This document shows, piece after piece, positions 24,246 through 32,167 of a DNA stretch of 35,659 nucleotides; the first letter of the stretch is position 1, and every line of letters begins with the position of its first letter. A program made the position numbers and the translations under genes. Source of the DNA: Methylobacterium sp. Leaf125. Lineage in GTDB: Bacteria; Pseudomonadota; Alphaproteobacteria; Rhizobiales; Beijerinckiaceae. A model generated the notes under the pieces. That model was not told where the DNA came from. It saw only the letters and a list, made by a program, of their open reading frames with translations, and did no database searches. The stretch lies in the NCBI RefSeq assembly GCF_001423085.1, contig NZ_LMNU01000014.1, positions 1-35,659 of the forward strand. The letters run 5' to 3'.

Positions 24246-24276
24246 AAAAAAGGCCGGTCTTGCCCTATTTACCGGC
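24246..24276 (-). terminator. Rho-independent terminator of the Cache-HWE kinase gene
   Basis: On the minus strand the stem GCCGGT / ACCGGC (24276-24271 and 24258-24253) is followed by C and six T (24251-24246). It lies 52 bases after the kinase stop at 24328. Confidence 0.8.
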
Positions 24277-24327
24277 AACCTGATTGGTTTGCTGCGTACG
24301 AACGGTGCGTCACGCGCACGTAGCCGA

Positions 24328-26061
24328 TCAGGCTGCAGAGAGGGATTGACCCGAACCCTTCCGGAACGAGGTGAAGCGGTCCTGCTCGTCAAGCGGCACG
24401 TTCATGACGCAGCTTAGCCCAGCGGCGTCGAAGTCGAGGTGCACCGTTCCGCCGAGCTCGTGGCTGATGCCACCGTTGATCAGGCGCGTGCCGAACCCCT
24501 TGCGGCGCGGCACCGCGACGGCCGGCCCGCCGCTCTCGCGCCATTCCATCGCGAGCCTGCGGGCGCCGCCCTCCGTTGTCGCCACGCGCCACGTGATGTC
24601 CACGCGCCCCGCCTCATCGGAGAGGGCCCCGTACTTGGCGGCGTTAGTGGTGAGTTCGTGCAGCGTCATGCCGAGAGCCAGAACGTAGCGCGGCGGCAAG
24701 ACGATGTCGGAACCGTCGATACGGAACCGGTCCTCGCCGCCATCGCGAAAAAGGGCGAGCTCGTTCTCCAGTACCGTCCGCAGCGACGCCCCGGCCCAGT
24801 CATCGCGCGAGAGCAGGTCGTGGGTCTTCGAGAGGGATATGATGCGTCCCTCCAGCCGCTCGCCGGTCTCGTCGGTCCGGCGCGACTGGCGTGCCAGAGA
24901 CTGCACGGTGGTGAGCGTGTTGCGGACCCGGTGGTTGAGCTCGTGCAGCATCATAGTCTGACGCTCCTGCAGGATGTGGCTCCGCGAGATCTCGGAACGT
25001 AGCTCGCCTTCATGCTTCTGCAGCGAGATCGCCATGGCGTCGAAGGCCTCGCCGAGCCGGCCGAACTCCGAGGGTCCCGAGAGCCCGGACCGCGCGCCGA
25101 GATCGCCGAGCCGCCAAGCGGAGGCAGCCCGCAGCAGGCGCTGCACGGGACGACGTATGAAGGCGCGCCCGGCAAGGAACGCCGCGACGAGGGCCCCGAG
25201 GGCACTCAGGATGATAAGGATCACGCCTCGCTGCGTGGCCGCGTCGATGTCCGCGAAGGCCGCCGCGGGCGAGAGACCGACGGCGACTGTGACGGCATCG
25301 AGGTCGTCCGGCGTCTCGGCGGCGATGCCCGTGATCCGCATGTTCCCACGCAGGCCAGGTAGGTCCATGACTTTGCCCCGGTTCCCGGAGACCGCCGACC
25401 AAAACGCTGGCGGAAGCGGTTTGCCGACCCACTCGGCGTGATCGGGCAACCGGAGCAGGATGGAGCCGTTCCGGTCGGCGACGGTCAGGGTGGCGTCCGG
25501 AGGGAGCCCGGCCCGTGCTTGGTGTCCGGCGAGGTGATCCAGATCAATGCTCGCTACTACGACTCCGACCGGTCGACCATCGGGTCCTGGTATGGCCTGG
25601 GCGAACTGCCAGGTTGGCCGCTTGGTGATTCGCCCGGTCACGAACCCTCCGACGGTGAACCCACCCGTCCGCATCGCGTCCTGGAAGTAGCCGCGGTCGG
25701 CCAGGTTGTACGCGCCACGCGCCGTTCCGAGGGTGTTGCAGACGATGCTGCCGTCCGTGTCCGCCACCCCGAAGAAGAATGCGCCCGGCACCTTGCCGAG
25801 CAAGGTTCTGAGGTAGGCCGTGCAGCTCTCCGGGTCCTTACCCTGGATCTCCGGCACCTCGGCGAGGATGCCAAGGACCTGCCGGGTGCCGCGCCCGAAC
25901 TGCCCCAGGTCGGCGGCGACGCTGCGGGCGGCGCGCATCGCCTCGCCACGCACGGCCTCGCCCCGCGCGGAGCGAAGCGCGTACTCGTTGTAGCCCTGGA
26001 TGGCGAGAGCGGGCATGAGCGCGAGCGCGACAAGCCCTATGATGCGTTTGGTCAGCGACAT
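24328..26061 (-). CDS. Cache-HAMP-HWE membrane histidine kinase
   Basis: The 577-residue protein has a transmembrane helix (about 6-22), a periplasmic dCache-type sensor (about 30-275, with AFFFGVADTDGSIVCNTLG and DRGYFQDAMRTGGFTVGGFV), a second helix (about 279-300), a HAMP domain (about 300-352) and an HWE kinase core (about 375-570). The core shows LHELNHRVRNTLT (His), HELTTNAAKYGALS (N-box) and WRESGGPAV. dCache domains bind small ligands such as amino acids or organic acids; the ligand is unknown. A terminator follows the gene. The kinase probably feeds a PhyR-type regulator located elsewhere. Confidence 0.95.
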   Translation of the reverse strand: MSLTKRIIGLVALALMPALAIQGYNEYALRSARGEAVRGEAMRAARSVAADLGQFGRGTRQVLGILAEVPEIQGKDPESCTAYLRTLLGKVPGAFFFGVADTDGSIVCNTLGTARGAYNLADRGYFQDAMRTGGFTVGGFVTGRITKRPTWQFAQAIPGPDGRPVGVVVASIDLDHLAGHQARAGLPPDATLTVADRNGSILLRLPDHAEWVGKPLPPAFWSAVSGNRGKVMDLPGLRGNMRITGIAAETPDDLDAVTVAVGLSPAAAFADIDAATQRGVILIILSALGALVAAFLAGRAFIRRPVQRLLRAASAWRLGDLGARSGLSGPSEFGRLGEAFDAMAISLQKHEGELRSEISRSHILQERQTMMLHELNHRVRNTLTTVQSLARQSRRTDETGERLEGRIISLSKTHDLLSRDDWAGASLRTVLENELALFRDGGEDRFRIDGSDIVLPPRYVLALGMTLHELTTNAAKYGALSDEAGRVDITWRVATTEGGARRLAMEWRESGGPAVAVPRRKGFGTRLINGGISHELGGTVHLDFDAAGLSCVMNVPLDEQDRFTSFRKGSGQSLSAA

Positions 26062-26183
26062 GGATGGATTAACCCAGCGCCCTGGCTTCGCGGGACGTGC
26101 ATCGAGGCTCAGCGCCCCGAGACATGGGGTGGCCTACGCCTCCGGCGAGGGCCATGAATGCTATGTCTATGGGGATCCGCACG

Positions 26184-29100
26184 TTAGGCTGCGGCGACAT
26201 CGAGGATCTCCTGCATCGAAGCCAGGGGGGCCTCCAATCGGCAGACGAGGCCTGTTGGCGCGTAGGTGAGCTTGACCTCCCCGCCGACCTCAGCCGCGAA
26301 GCTCCGCTCGATCAGACGCGAGCCGAAACCTTTCCGGGATGGCTGGGTGAGGATGGGCGGGCCCCCTTGCTCGGACCAGGTCAGGCAGAAGCGCGGGGCG
26401 TCGCTCTCGTGCACCACGTGCCAGCGCAGGTCGATGACGCCCGTATCGTTGGAAAGCGCCCCGTACTTGGCCGCGTTCGTCGCAAGCTCGTGCAGGGACA
26501 AGGCAAGCGACAGGGCGGCCTTGGCTGCCAGGAGGACGTTGGGTCCGCTCGTACGGAGGCGTCCGCCCGCCGCCCCGACATGCACGCCGAGCGCCCCGTC
26601 CACCACCTCCGCGATGGGGGCTGCCGTCCAGCTGGCCGCGGTTAGGATGTCGTGCGCACGGCCGAGCGAGATCAGCCGGGCGGCGAACGCTTCCCGCATC
26701 TCGTTGACGTCGGTCGATCCGCGCAGGGTCTGGCTAGCGATGGCCTGTACCAGGGCAAGCGTGTTCTTCACCCGGTGCTGCAACTCACCCGTGAGCAGGC
26801 GCTGGTGCTCCTCGGCCTTCCTACGCTCCGAGATGTCGAGCATGGCGCCGATCATCCGAACCGCTTGCCCGGCTCCGTTACGGATGACGTAGCCCCGGTC
26901 GAGGACGTAGGCGTAGGAGCCATCCGCGCGAAGGAAGCGGTACTCGTCGGTCCAGGCCGTTCCGGTGCTGTCGATGATCGTATGGATCGATGCGTCGATG
27001 CGTCCGCGGTCCTCGGGATGGATGTGCCCGATCCACCAGTCGCCGGTCGGTTCCACGGCCTCCGGCGAATGGCCGTAGGCCGCCTGGAGCGCGTCGTTCC
27101 AAAGGACCTCGTTGGTGGCGAGGTTCCAGTCCCAGATCGCGTCGTTGGTGGCGCGGGAGGCCAGTCGGTAGCGCTCCTCCGTCTCGCGCAGGGTCTGCTC
27201 GGCCTGCCGGGCCTCGGTGATATCGCGCGCCGTTCCGATGAGGCGAAGCGGTCGCCCGTCCTCGAACAGGGTCTGCCCCTTGGCGGAGACCCAGCGCTCG
27301 ATCCCGTCCTCCGGAGCGATGGTGCGGTAGATGATGTCGTAGACGCCGTCGCCCTCCGGATCGATGGCGGCGGTGACCGCCGCGTCCGCCCTCTCGCGGT
27401 CGTCCGGGTGCAGGCGGGCGAGGTAGACGTCGAGGTCGACGTGGGCATCGGGCCCCAGGCCGAAGAAGGAGCGCGTGCGCACGTCCCACTTCAGCACGTT
27501 CGACACGAGGTCGAAGTCGAAGATACCCGTACCCGTCGCCTCGACCGCGAGGCGCAACTGCTCGCGTGTCTCGCGAAGGACTTCCTCGACTTGGCGGCGG
27601 TCATGAATGTCGCTGGTATTCCCGAGCCAGCCCACAATCACTCCGGCGCCGTCCCGTATGGGCTCCGCCCGGATCAGGAACCAGCGGTAGGTCCCGTCCG
27701 CCCGACGGAGGCGTGCCTCGGTGTCATAGACGACCTCGCCCGTGCGCGCTGTCTCCCAGGCCTCCGTCAGCCCGGGCAGGTCGTCAGGATGGATCACGTC
27801 GGCCCATCCGGATGGCAGCGCCTGCTCCGGCGTCTGCCCCGTGTAGGCGTACCAGCGGTCGTTGAGATAGCTGAGGCTACCGTCGGGGTCGCCAAACCAG
27901 ATGACGGTCGGCGCGAGCTCAGTGAGGGTCTGGAACCGCTCTTCGGCCACCTTGCGCTCGTGGATATCGAGGGATGTGCCGATCCAGCTGCGCACGGCTC
28001 CGTTGGCGTCGCAGACCGGCCGCGCCCGGGACAGGAACCACCGATACCGTCCATCGGCGCCGCGCAGCAGGAACTCCACTTCGTAAGGCTGCCCCGATCC
28101 CGTCGCCGCCAGCCAAGCCCGGCGCGTCGGTTCACGATGTTCGGGATGGATCACGCCCATCCAACTCGTCTCCCCTGTCTCGTCCGCGGGCAGGCCGGTG
28201 TAGTTGTACCAATAAGCGTTGCAGTAGGTGACGTTACCGTCGGCGTCTCCGAACCAGACCACCTGGGGGCTGACCTCGACGAGGGAGCGGTAACGAAGCT
28301 CGCTCGCCTGCAGCGCCGCGGCGGTCTCACGCTGCTCGGTGCGGTCCCGCAGGATCATGAGGAATCCGACAGTTCGCCCGTCGTCCGATCTCAGGGGCAT
28401 CATCTCGCCCGACGCCCAGAACCGGCTGCCATCCTTGCGCATGTGCCAGCGCTCGTTGGGCGCGCTGCCATTCTTCGCGGCCAGCCCCATCTCTGCGTCC
28501 GGCCGTACGTTCGCGCGGTCCTCGGGCGTGAAGAACGCGTCTACCGCCTCACCCAGCATCTCTGCCTGCGTCCAACCGAGGGTACGCTCCGCACCTGTGT
28601 TCCATCGGGTCACACGGCCGTCGATGTCGGTGGACACGATGGCATAGTCCGTCGCGCTGTCGAGGATGCGCTCGTGAAGGAGGCGTTCTTCTTCCTGGGC
28701 ATGCAACGACCGCCGCAGCTCCATCTGTGCCATGGTCTGGCGGGCGAGGCGGGCGAGGCCCTTGCGCTGGCGCTCCGTCAGTTCATGCGGCTTGGTGTCG
28801 AGGACGCAGACCGTGCCGATGGGATGGCCTTCGGCGGTTTTGAGAAGGGCACCGGCGTAGAAGCGCAGGCCAGGGTCCCCGGTGACGAGCGGGTTGCCCG
28901 CGAAGCGCGGATCGCGGGTCGCATCGGGAACGTACAGGAAGTCTTCCTGCAGGATCGCCTGCCGGCAGAACGATGTCTCCAATTGGGTTTCGCGTACGCC
29001 TAGGCCGACCTCGGCCATGAAGAACTGGCGCCCGTCCCCGATCAGGTTCACCACCCCGATGGGTACGTCGCACAGTTCGGCTGCGGCCTCGGCGATCTCG

Positions 29101-29195
29101 TCGAAGTCCTGTTCCCGCGGCGTGTCAAGCAATCGGTAGCGGTCGAGTGCACGAAGGCGTTCGACCTCCTCGTCACTCATTTTAGCGCGATCCAT
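26184..29195 (-). CDS. GAF with five PAS domains and HWE kinase
   Basis: The 1,003-residue protein has a GAF domain (about 20-165, TSFCRQAILQEDFLYVPDAT and GDPGLRFYAGALL), five successive PAS/PAC modules (about 170-295, 296-420, 421-545, 546-670 and 671-795) and an HWE kinase core (about 800-1000: GELQHRVKNTLALVQ, HELATNAAKYGALS, WSEQGGPP). All are cytosolic. The PAS modules 2 and 3 are near-duplicates (PTVIWFGDPDG / PQVVWFGDADG), evidence for internal duplication. The GAF is the same type as in the GGDEF protein at 14995. Receptor chemistry cannot be read from the text; no bilin or heme Cys pattern is obvious. The protein is unusually long for the family. Confidence 0.95.
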   Translation of the reverse strand: MDRAKMSDEEVERLRALDRYRLLDTPREQDFDEIAEAAAELCDVPIGVVNLIGDGRQFFMAEVGLGVRETQLETSFCRQAILQEDFLYVPDATRDPRFAGNPLVTGDPGLRFYAGALLKTAEGHPIGTVCVLDTKPHELTERQRKGLARLARQTMAQMELRRSLHAQEEERLLHERILDSATDYAIVSTDIDGRVTRWNTGAERTLGWTQAEMLGEAVDAFFTPEDRANVRPDAEMGLAAKNGSAPNERWHMRKDGSRFWASGEMMPLRSDDGRTVGFLMILRDRTEQRETAAALQASELRYRSLVEVSPQVVWFGDADGNVTYCNAYWYNYTGLPADETGETSWMGVIHPEHREPTRRAWLAATGSGQPYEVEFLLRGADGRYRWFLSRARPVCDANGAVRSWIGTSLDIHERKVAEERFQTLTELAPTVIWFGDPDGSLSYLNDRWYAYTGQTPEQALPSGWADVIHPDDLPGLTEAWETARTGEVVYDTEARLRRADGTYRWFLIRAEPIRDGAGVIVGWLGNTSDIHDRRQVEEVLRETREQLRLAVEATGTGIFDFDLVSNVLKWDVRTRSFFGLGPDAHVDLDVYLARLHPDDRERADAAVTAAIDPEGDGVYDIIYRTIAPEDGIERWVSAKGQTLFEDGRPLRLIGTARDITEARQAEQTLRETEERYRLASRATNDAIWDWNLATNEVLWNDALQAAYGHSPEAVEPTGDWWIGHIHPEDRGRIDASIHTIIDSTGTAWTDEYRFLRADGSYAYVLDRGYVIRNGAGQAVRMIGAMLDISERRKAEEHQRLLTGELQHRVKNTLALVQAIASQTLRGSTDVNEMREAFAARLISLGRAHDILTAASWTAAPIAEVVDGALGVHVGAAGGRLRTSGPNVLLAAKAALSLALSLHELATNAAKYGALSNDTGVIDLRWHVVHESDAPRFCLTWSEQGGPPILTQPSRKGFGSRLIERSFAAEVGGEVKLTYAPTGLVCRLEAPLASMQEILDVAAA

Positions 29196-29301
29196 GGGAG
29201 GGTTAGGCTCAAGCGGCCTGGATCGTTCCGATCAATGAGGATTCCAGCGTCTGAGGCAACCACAATCGAGCTTTCCTGTCCTACGCCCGCCGGGGACACC
29301 C

Positions 29302-29830
29302 TCACGGGCTCCGGAGCGGTATCCCAATGCTGATCCGTAGCCCGTCCGCGTCCGCCGCGACGTCGACGTCCGCACGCGTTTGCGCGGCGAGGATTTTATT
29401 GATCAGCCGCATGCCGAACCCCACTGGGTAGGCAGCGCCGGCGGCGGACCGTCGTGCTCGTTTCAGACCCAGGCCAGCCGCCTGGCTTCCACGCGGGATC
29501 ATCGACGGTCCCGCTCACCGTGACACAACCGTCCGGATGCGCCAGGGCTCCGTGCCGGAGGGCGTTAGTGGTCAGCTCGTGCAAGGCCATGCCGACTGGC
29601 ACCGCGAGTTCGGATGGGAGCCTCACGGCCGGTCCCCGACGCGTGATGCGTCCATTCTCTTTAATACGGATCGAGCTCGGCCCTGAGCAGGCCCTGGAAC
29701 GAGACGACCGGAGCCTGATCCTCCTTGATGAGGGCATGAGTCCTGGCGAGCGAGACTATGCGACCGGTGAAAGCCCTGCCGAATTCGGGAAGCGAGACGG
29801 CCGAGCGCATAGTCGCGTTCAAGATGTAGA
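29302..29830 (-). pseudogene. HWE histidine kinase wreck
   Basis: Reading leftward from about 29,830: NATMRSAVSLPEFGRAFTGR, then IVSLARTHALIKEDQAP in one frame up to TAA near 29661; then NGRITRRGPAVRLPSELAVP and GMALHELTTNALRHGALAHP in a second frame; then text with LAWV, a TGA, and NEHDGPPPALPT in a third; then VGFGMRLINKILAAQTRADV to the stop at 29302. This is the C-terminal half of an HWE kinase with at least two frameshifts and an in-frame stop. The His box before NATMRSA is missing (replaced by unrelated text at about 29826). It cannot make a working kinase. It lies between a functional HWE kinase gene and the HD-GYP gene. Confidence 0.85.
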
Positions 29831-30265
29831 CGAACGGCCGCTTTTTCGATTTCATCTCGTCAAGCGGACAGACCGCATTCCACCCAACCCAGACGTGGAG
29901 TGGACGGACGGATCCCGACCCAACCCAGACGCCTAGACCGCCGTCATCGCTTCTTCGAAGCGGACGTTTGTCGGCCATCCGGTAACTTCAGCTTGGGGTG
30001 GGAGACGGACCCTGAAGCTTCGTTCCGAAGCGGACGTTCCGCCTCCGACCTTAGGGTGCCGTAGGAGCTGCCCAACGCCATTTTCAGTAAACGGACGATT
30101 GTCGCTTCGAAGAATGATACCGCGACAATCCGAAAGTTGAGGATAAGCGCGCTGTGTTCAGGCTTCGGCAACGATCCACATCCCATTCAGGAGATGTTCG
30201 TATCACGGGTATCGTCAGAATGCCCTGATGCATAAGGGGGGCTACAAAGCCTGGAATACCGACTG
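29831..30265. other. Intergenic repeat-rich stretch
   Basis: About 435 bases of degenerate sequence with short repeats: AACCCAGACG twice (29886-29930 area), CGAAGCGGACGTT twice (29954-29970 and 30022-30040 area) and a weaker copy near 30090. No coding frame with protein-like text was found. The promoter of the HD-GYP gene should be in the last 150 bases. Confidence 0.6.
30097..30130. promoter_or_regulatory. 9-bp inverted repeat upstream of the HD-GYP gene
   Basis: GATTGTCGC (30097-30105) and GCGACAATC (30122-30130) form a perfect inverted repeat with a 16-base spacer, 136 bases upstream of the start at 30266. It could be an operator or a hairpin; no T run follows. Confidence 0.4.
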
Positions 30266-31339
30266 ATGCGGGCACTCGTCCTCGACGACGCCGAGATGAA
30301 CAACCTGCTGGTGGTCGCCGCTCTGCGACCCATCGCAGGATGTATAGCGCACGACTTCACCGTGCCAGCGGATGCGCTCGACTTCGCTCGGTTACACGCG
30401 GCCGAGATCGGCGTCGTGATCACCGACTACGACATGCCCGGCATGAACGGGATGGAGTTCATCCGGGCGGTCCGGAGCATTCCGGAGCTTGCCAACGTCC
30501 CGACCGTCATGGTCACCAGTCTCGATCAGCGCAAACTGCGGCGCGAGGCCCTTGAGGCCGGCGCCACCGACTTCCTGACCAAGCCCGTTGACCCGGTCGA
30601 GGTTTGTGCCCGCGTCACGAACCTGCTTGCACTCTCGAAGGCGCATCGAGCCCTTCAGGACCACGCCGCACAGCTCACCCGAGAGGTCGCCGCCGCTGTC
30701 GCCCTGGTCGAGGATCGTGAGCGGGAGATCATCTCCACGCTGATGCGAGCGGCCGAGAGTCGGGACACAGACACCGGCGACCATATTGCCCGGGTCTCGG
30801 CGTCCGCGGGGCGGATCACGCGGGCCCTCGGCCTTGCGCCCGACGAATGCCGTTTGATGAGCTTGGCGGCGACTATGCACGATGTCGGCAAAATCGCCGT
30901 GCCGGATGCCATCCTGCTCAAGCCAGGCCTGCTCACACCCGAGGAACGTCGGGAAATGGAGCTGCACGCCGAACGGGGCCAGCGCATTCTCGGAAGCAGT
31001 GCTTCTGCCGTCATGCGGCTGGCCGCGGAGATCGCTGCCACCCACCACGAGCGCTGGGACGGCACTGGCTACCCCTATGGCCTGCGGGGCGAGGCGATCC
31101 CCCTTGGGGGCCGCATCGTCGCCGTTGCCGACGTGTTCGATGCCCTCACCTCTGAGCGCCCCTACAAGCAGGCTTGGTCTCACAGCGACGCGTTTGCCCA
31201 CCTGCGCGAACAGGCGGGCAGCCATTTCGACCCGCGCTGCGTCGACGCCTTCCTGAAGGCCCACGGCCAGCCGCTCCTAACGGCTCGTTCGGCGGCGGAT
31301 GAGAGCCAGGACCGCGACGTGGTCCGGCTCGCATCGTGA
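30266..31339 (+). CDS. Receiver-HD-GYP c-di-GMP phosphodiesterase (RpfG type)
   Basis: The 357-residue protein has a receiver domain (1-120, DD at 7-8, phospho-Asp D54 in VITDYDMPG, K106 in FLTKPVDP), a coiled linker (about 125-155) and an HD-GYP domain (about 155-340). HDVGK at 205-209, HHE at 260-262 and DGTGYPYGL at 265-273 are all present. HD-GYP domains hydrolyse c-di-GMP (to pGpG or GMP). RpfG of Xanthomonas has this architecture. No membrane segment. It lies immediately upstream of the PYP operon, though 88 bases separate it from the next gene. No cognate kinase is adjacent except the HWE wreck. Regulation by phosphorylation is inferred. Confidence 0.95.
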   Translation: MRALVLDDAEMNNLLVVAALRPIAGCIAHDFTVPADALDFARLHAAEIGVVITDYDMPGMNGMEFIRAVRSIPELANVPTVMVTSLDQRKLRREALEAGATDFLTKPVDPVEVCARVTNLLALSKAHRALQDHAAQLTREVAAAVALVEDREREIISTLMRAAESRDTDTGDHIARVSASAGRITRALGLAPDECRLMSLAATMHDVGKIAVPDAILLKPGLLTPEERREMELHAERGQRILGSSASAVMRLAAEIAATHHERWDGTGYPYGLRGEAIPLGGRIVAVADVFDALTSERPYKQAWSHSDAFAHLREQAGSHFDPRCVDAFLKAHGQPLLTARSAADESQDRDVVRLAS

Positions 31340-31427
31340 TCCGTTGTCCCGCGACCCGAGCCCGATACGCGAAGATCGCATCTATCGTCTTCAGTCCTTG
31401 GAAACCTGCGCAAGAGTTGACGGTGGC

Positions 31428-31772
31428 ATGATAATCAGCAGTGTCCGACACCTCCTTGTACGATTGAGGCGCGACGAGCGTGGCGGTATCCTGGTTCTCG
31501 TCGCCTTGCTGTTTCCGATCCTGACCGGCCTGAGCGCCGTGGCGATCGACTACGCCTCCCTGGTTAAGCGGCGGGCCGAGCTCCAGCGCGCCGCCGAGAC
31601 GGAAGCGGAGCTGGCGACGCTTCGAGCAACTGGGATCGAGCTATTTCAGGGTTCTCTCTTCGCGAAACCAGCCGTGGCCAGTCTACCGGTGGCGTGGTTC
31701 CCTCAGCCTGACGACGTGGGTTCAAGCCCTACATTGGCTGCCACCGCCGCGATCTCTGCACACGCAGCTTGA
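31428..31772 (+). CDS. Short TadG-like membrane protein
   Basis: The 114-residue product has a basic N-terminus (MIISSVRHLLVRLRRDERGG), a transmembrane helix (about 20-45, ILVLVALLFPILTGLSAVAI) and the text DYASLVKRRAELQRAAETEA. This matches the N-terminal region of TadG/TadE-like Flp pilus proteins (usual text is RDERGAxAxxFALxxxPLLGL followed by RAADAAALAGA). The rest of a TadG (large periplasmic domain) is missing; only about 65 residues follow the helix, and they lack family motifs. It may be a shortened protein with a new role or an early remnant. It is 27 bases before the PYP gene in the same direction. Confidence 0.65.
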   Translation: MIISSVRHLLVRLRRDERGGILVLVALLFPILTGLSAVAIDYASLVKRRAELQRAAETEAELATLRATGIELFQGSLFAKPAVASLPVAWFPQPDDVGSSPTLAATAAISAHAA

Positions 31773-31799
31773 GCAGCACAGAACAGGTAAGGCGCTGCC

Positions 31800-32156
31800 A
31801 TGCACTCCTTCGAAGCCATCAGCCTTGATGCACTCGATACCATGGGGACCGAACAGCTCGATACCCTGCCTTTCGGGGTTGTTGGCCTGACGTCAGAGGG
31901 TCTTGTTGAGATCTACAATGCGACGGAGGAGCGACTTGCAGGCCTGCCTCGCGAGGGCGTGATCGGCACGCACTACTTCTCCGTGACAGCTCAGTGCATG
32001 AACAACTTTATGGTGGCGCAGCGCTTCGAGGATGAAGCGGAGATCGACGCAGTCATCGATTACGTTTTGACCTTACGTATGCGCCCGACCCCTGTACGTC
32101 TTCGTCTCCTGAAGGCGTCTGGAAAGGAACGGCACTTCATCCTCATTCAACGCTGA
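31800..32156 (+). CDS. pyp: Photoactive yellow protein (PYP) homologue
   Basis: The 118-residue protein is a single PAS-fold blue-light sensor of the PYP family; the known family binds p-coumaric acid as a thioester to a Cys. Aligned by eye to the Halorhodospira protein with a constant offset of 3 (ATLA numbering), Y39 corresponds to Y42, E43 to E46 and C66 to C69: the chromophore anchor and the two hydrogen-bond partners are present. After a 3-residue deletion M94 matches M100. R52 is replaced by L49 and T50 by A47. It is soluble. AAGG lies before the ATG. It is the second gene of an apparent four-gene operon ending with the chromophore-activating ligase. I am confident of the family. Confidence 0.93.
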   Translation: MHSFEAISLDALDTMGTEQLDTLPFGVVGLTSEGLVEIYNATEERLAGLPREGVIGTHYFSVTAQCMNNFMVAQRFEDEAEIDAVIDYVLTLRMRPTPVRLRLLKASGKERHFILIQR

Positions 32157-32167
32157 CCGAGGCTGCC

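Noticed and set aside
26652..29003. Plus-strand open frame of 783 codons
   Set aside because: Antisense to the GAF-PAS-HWE kinase; composition is Val/Gly/Arg-rich and no domain is recognisable.
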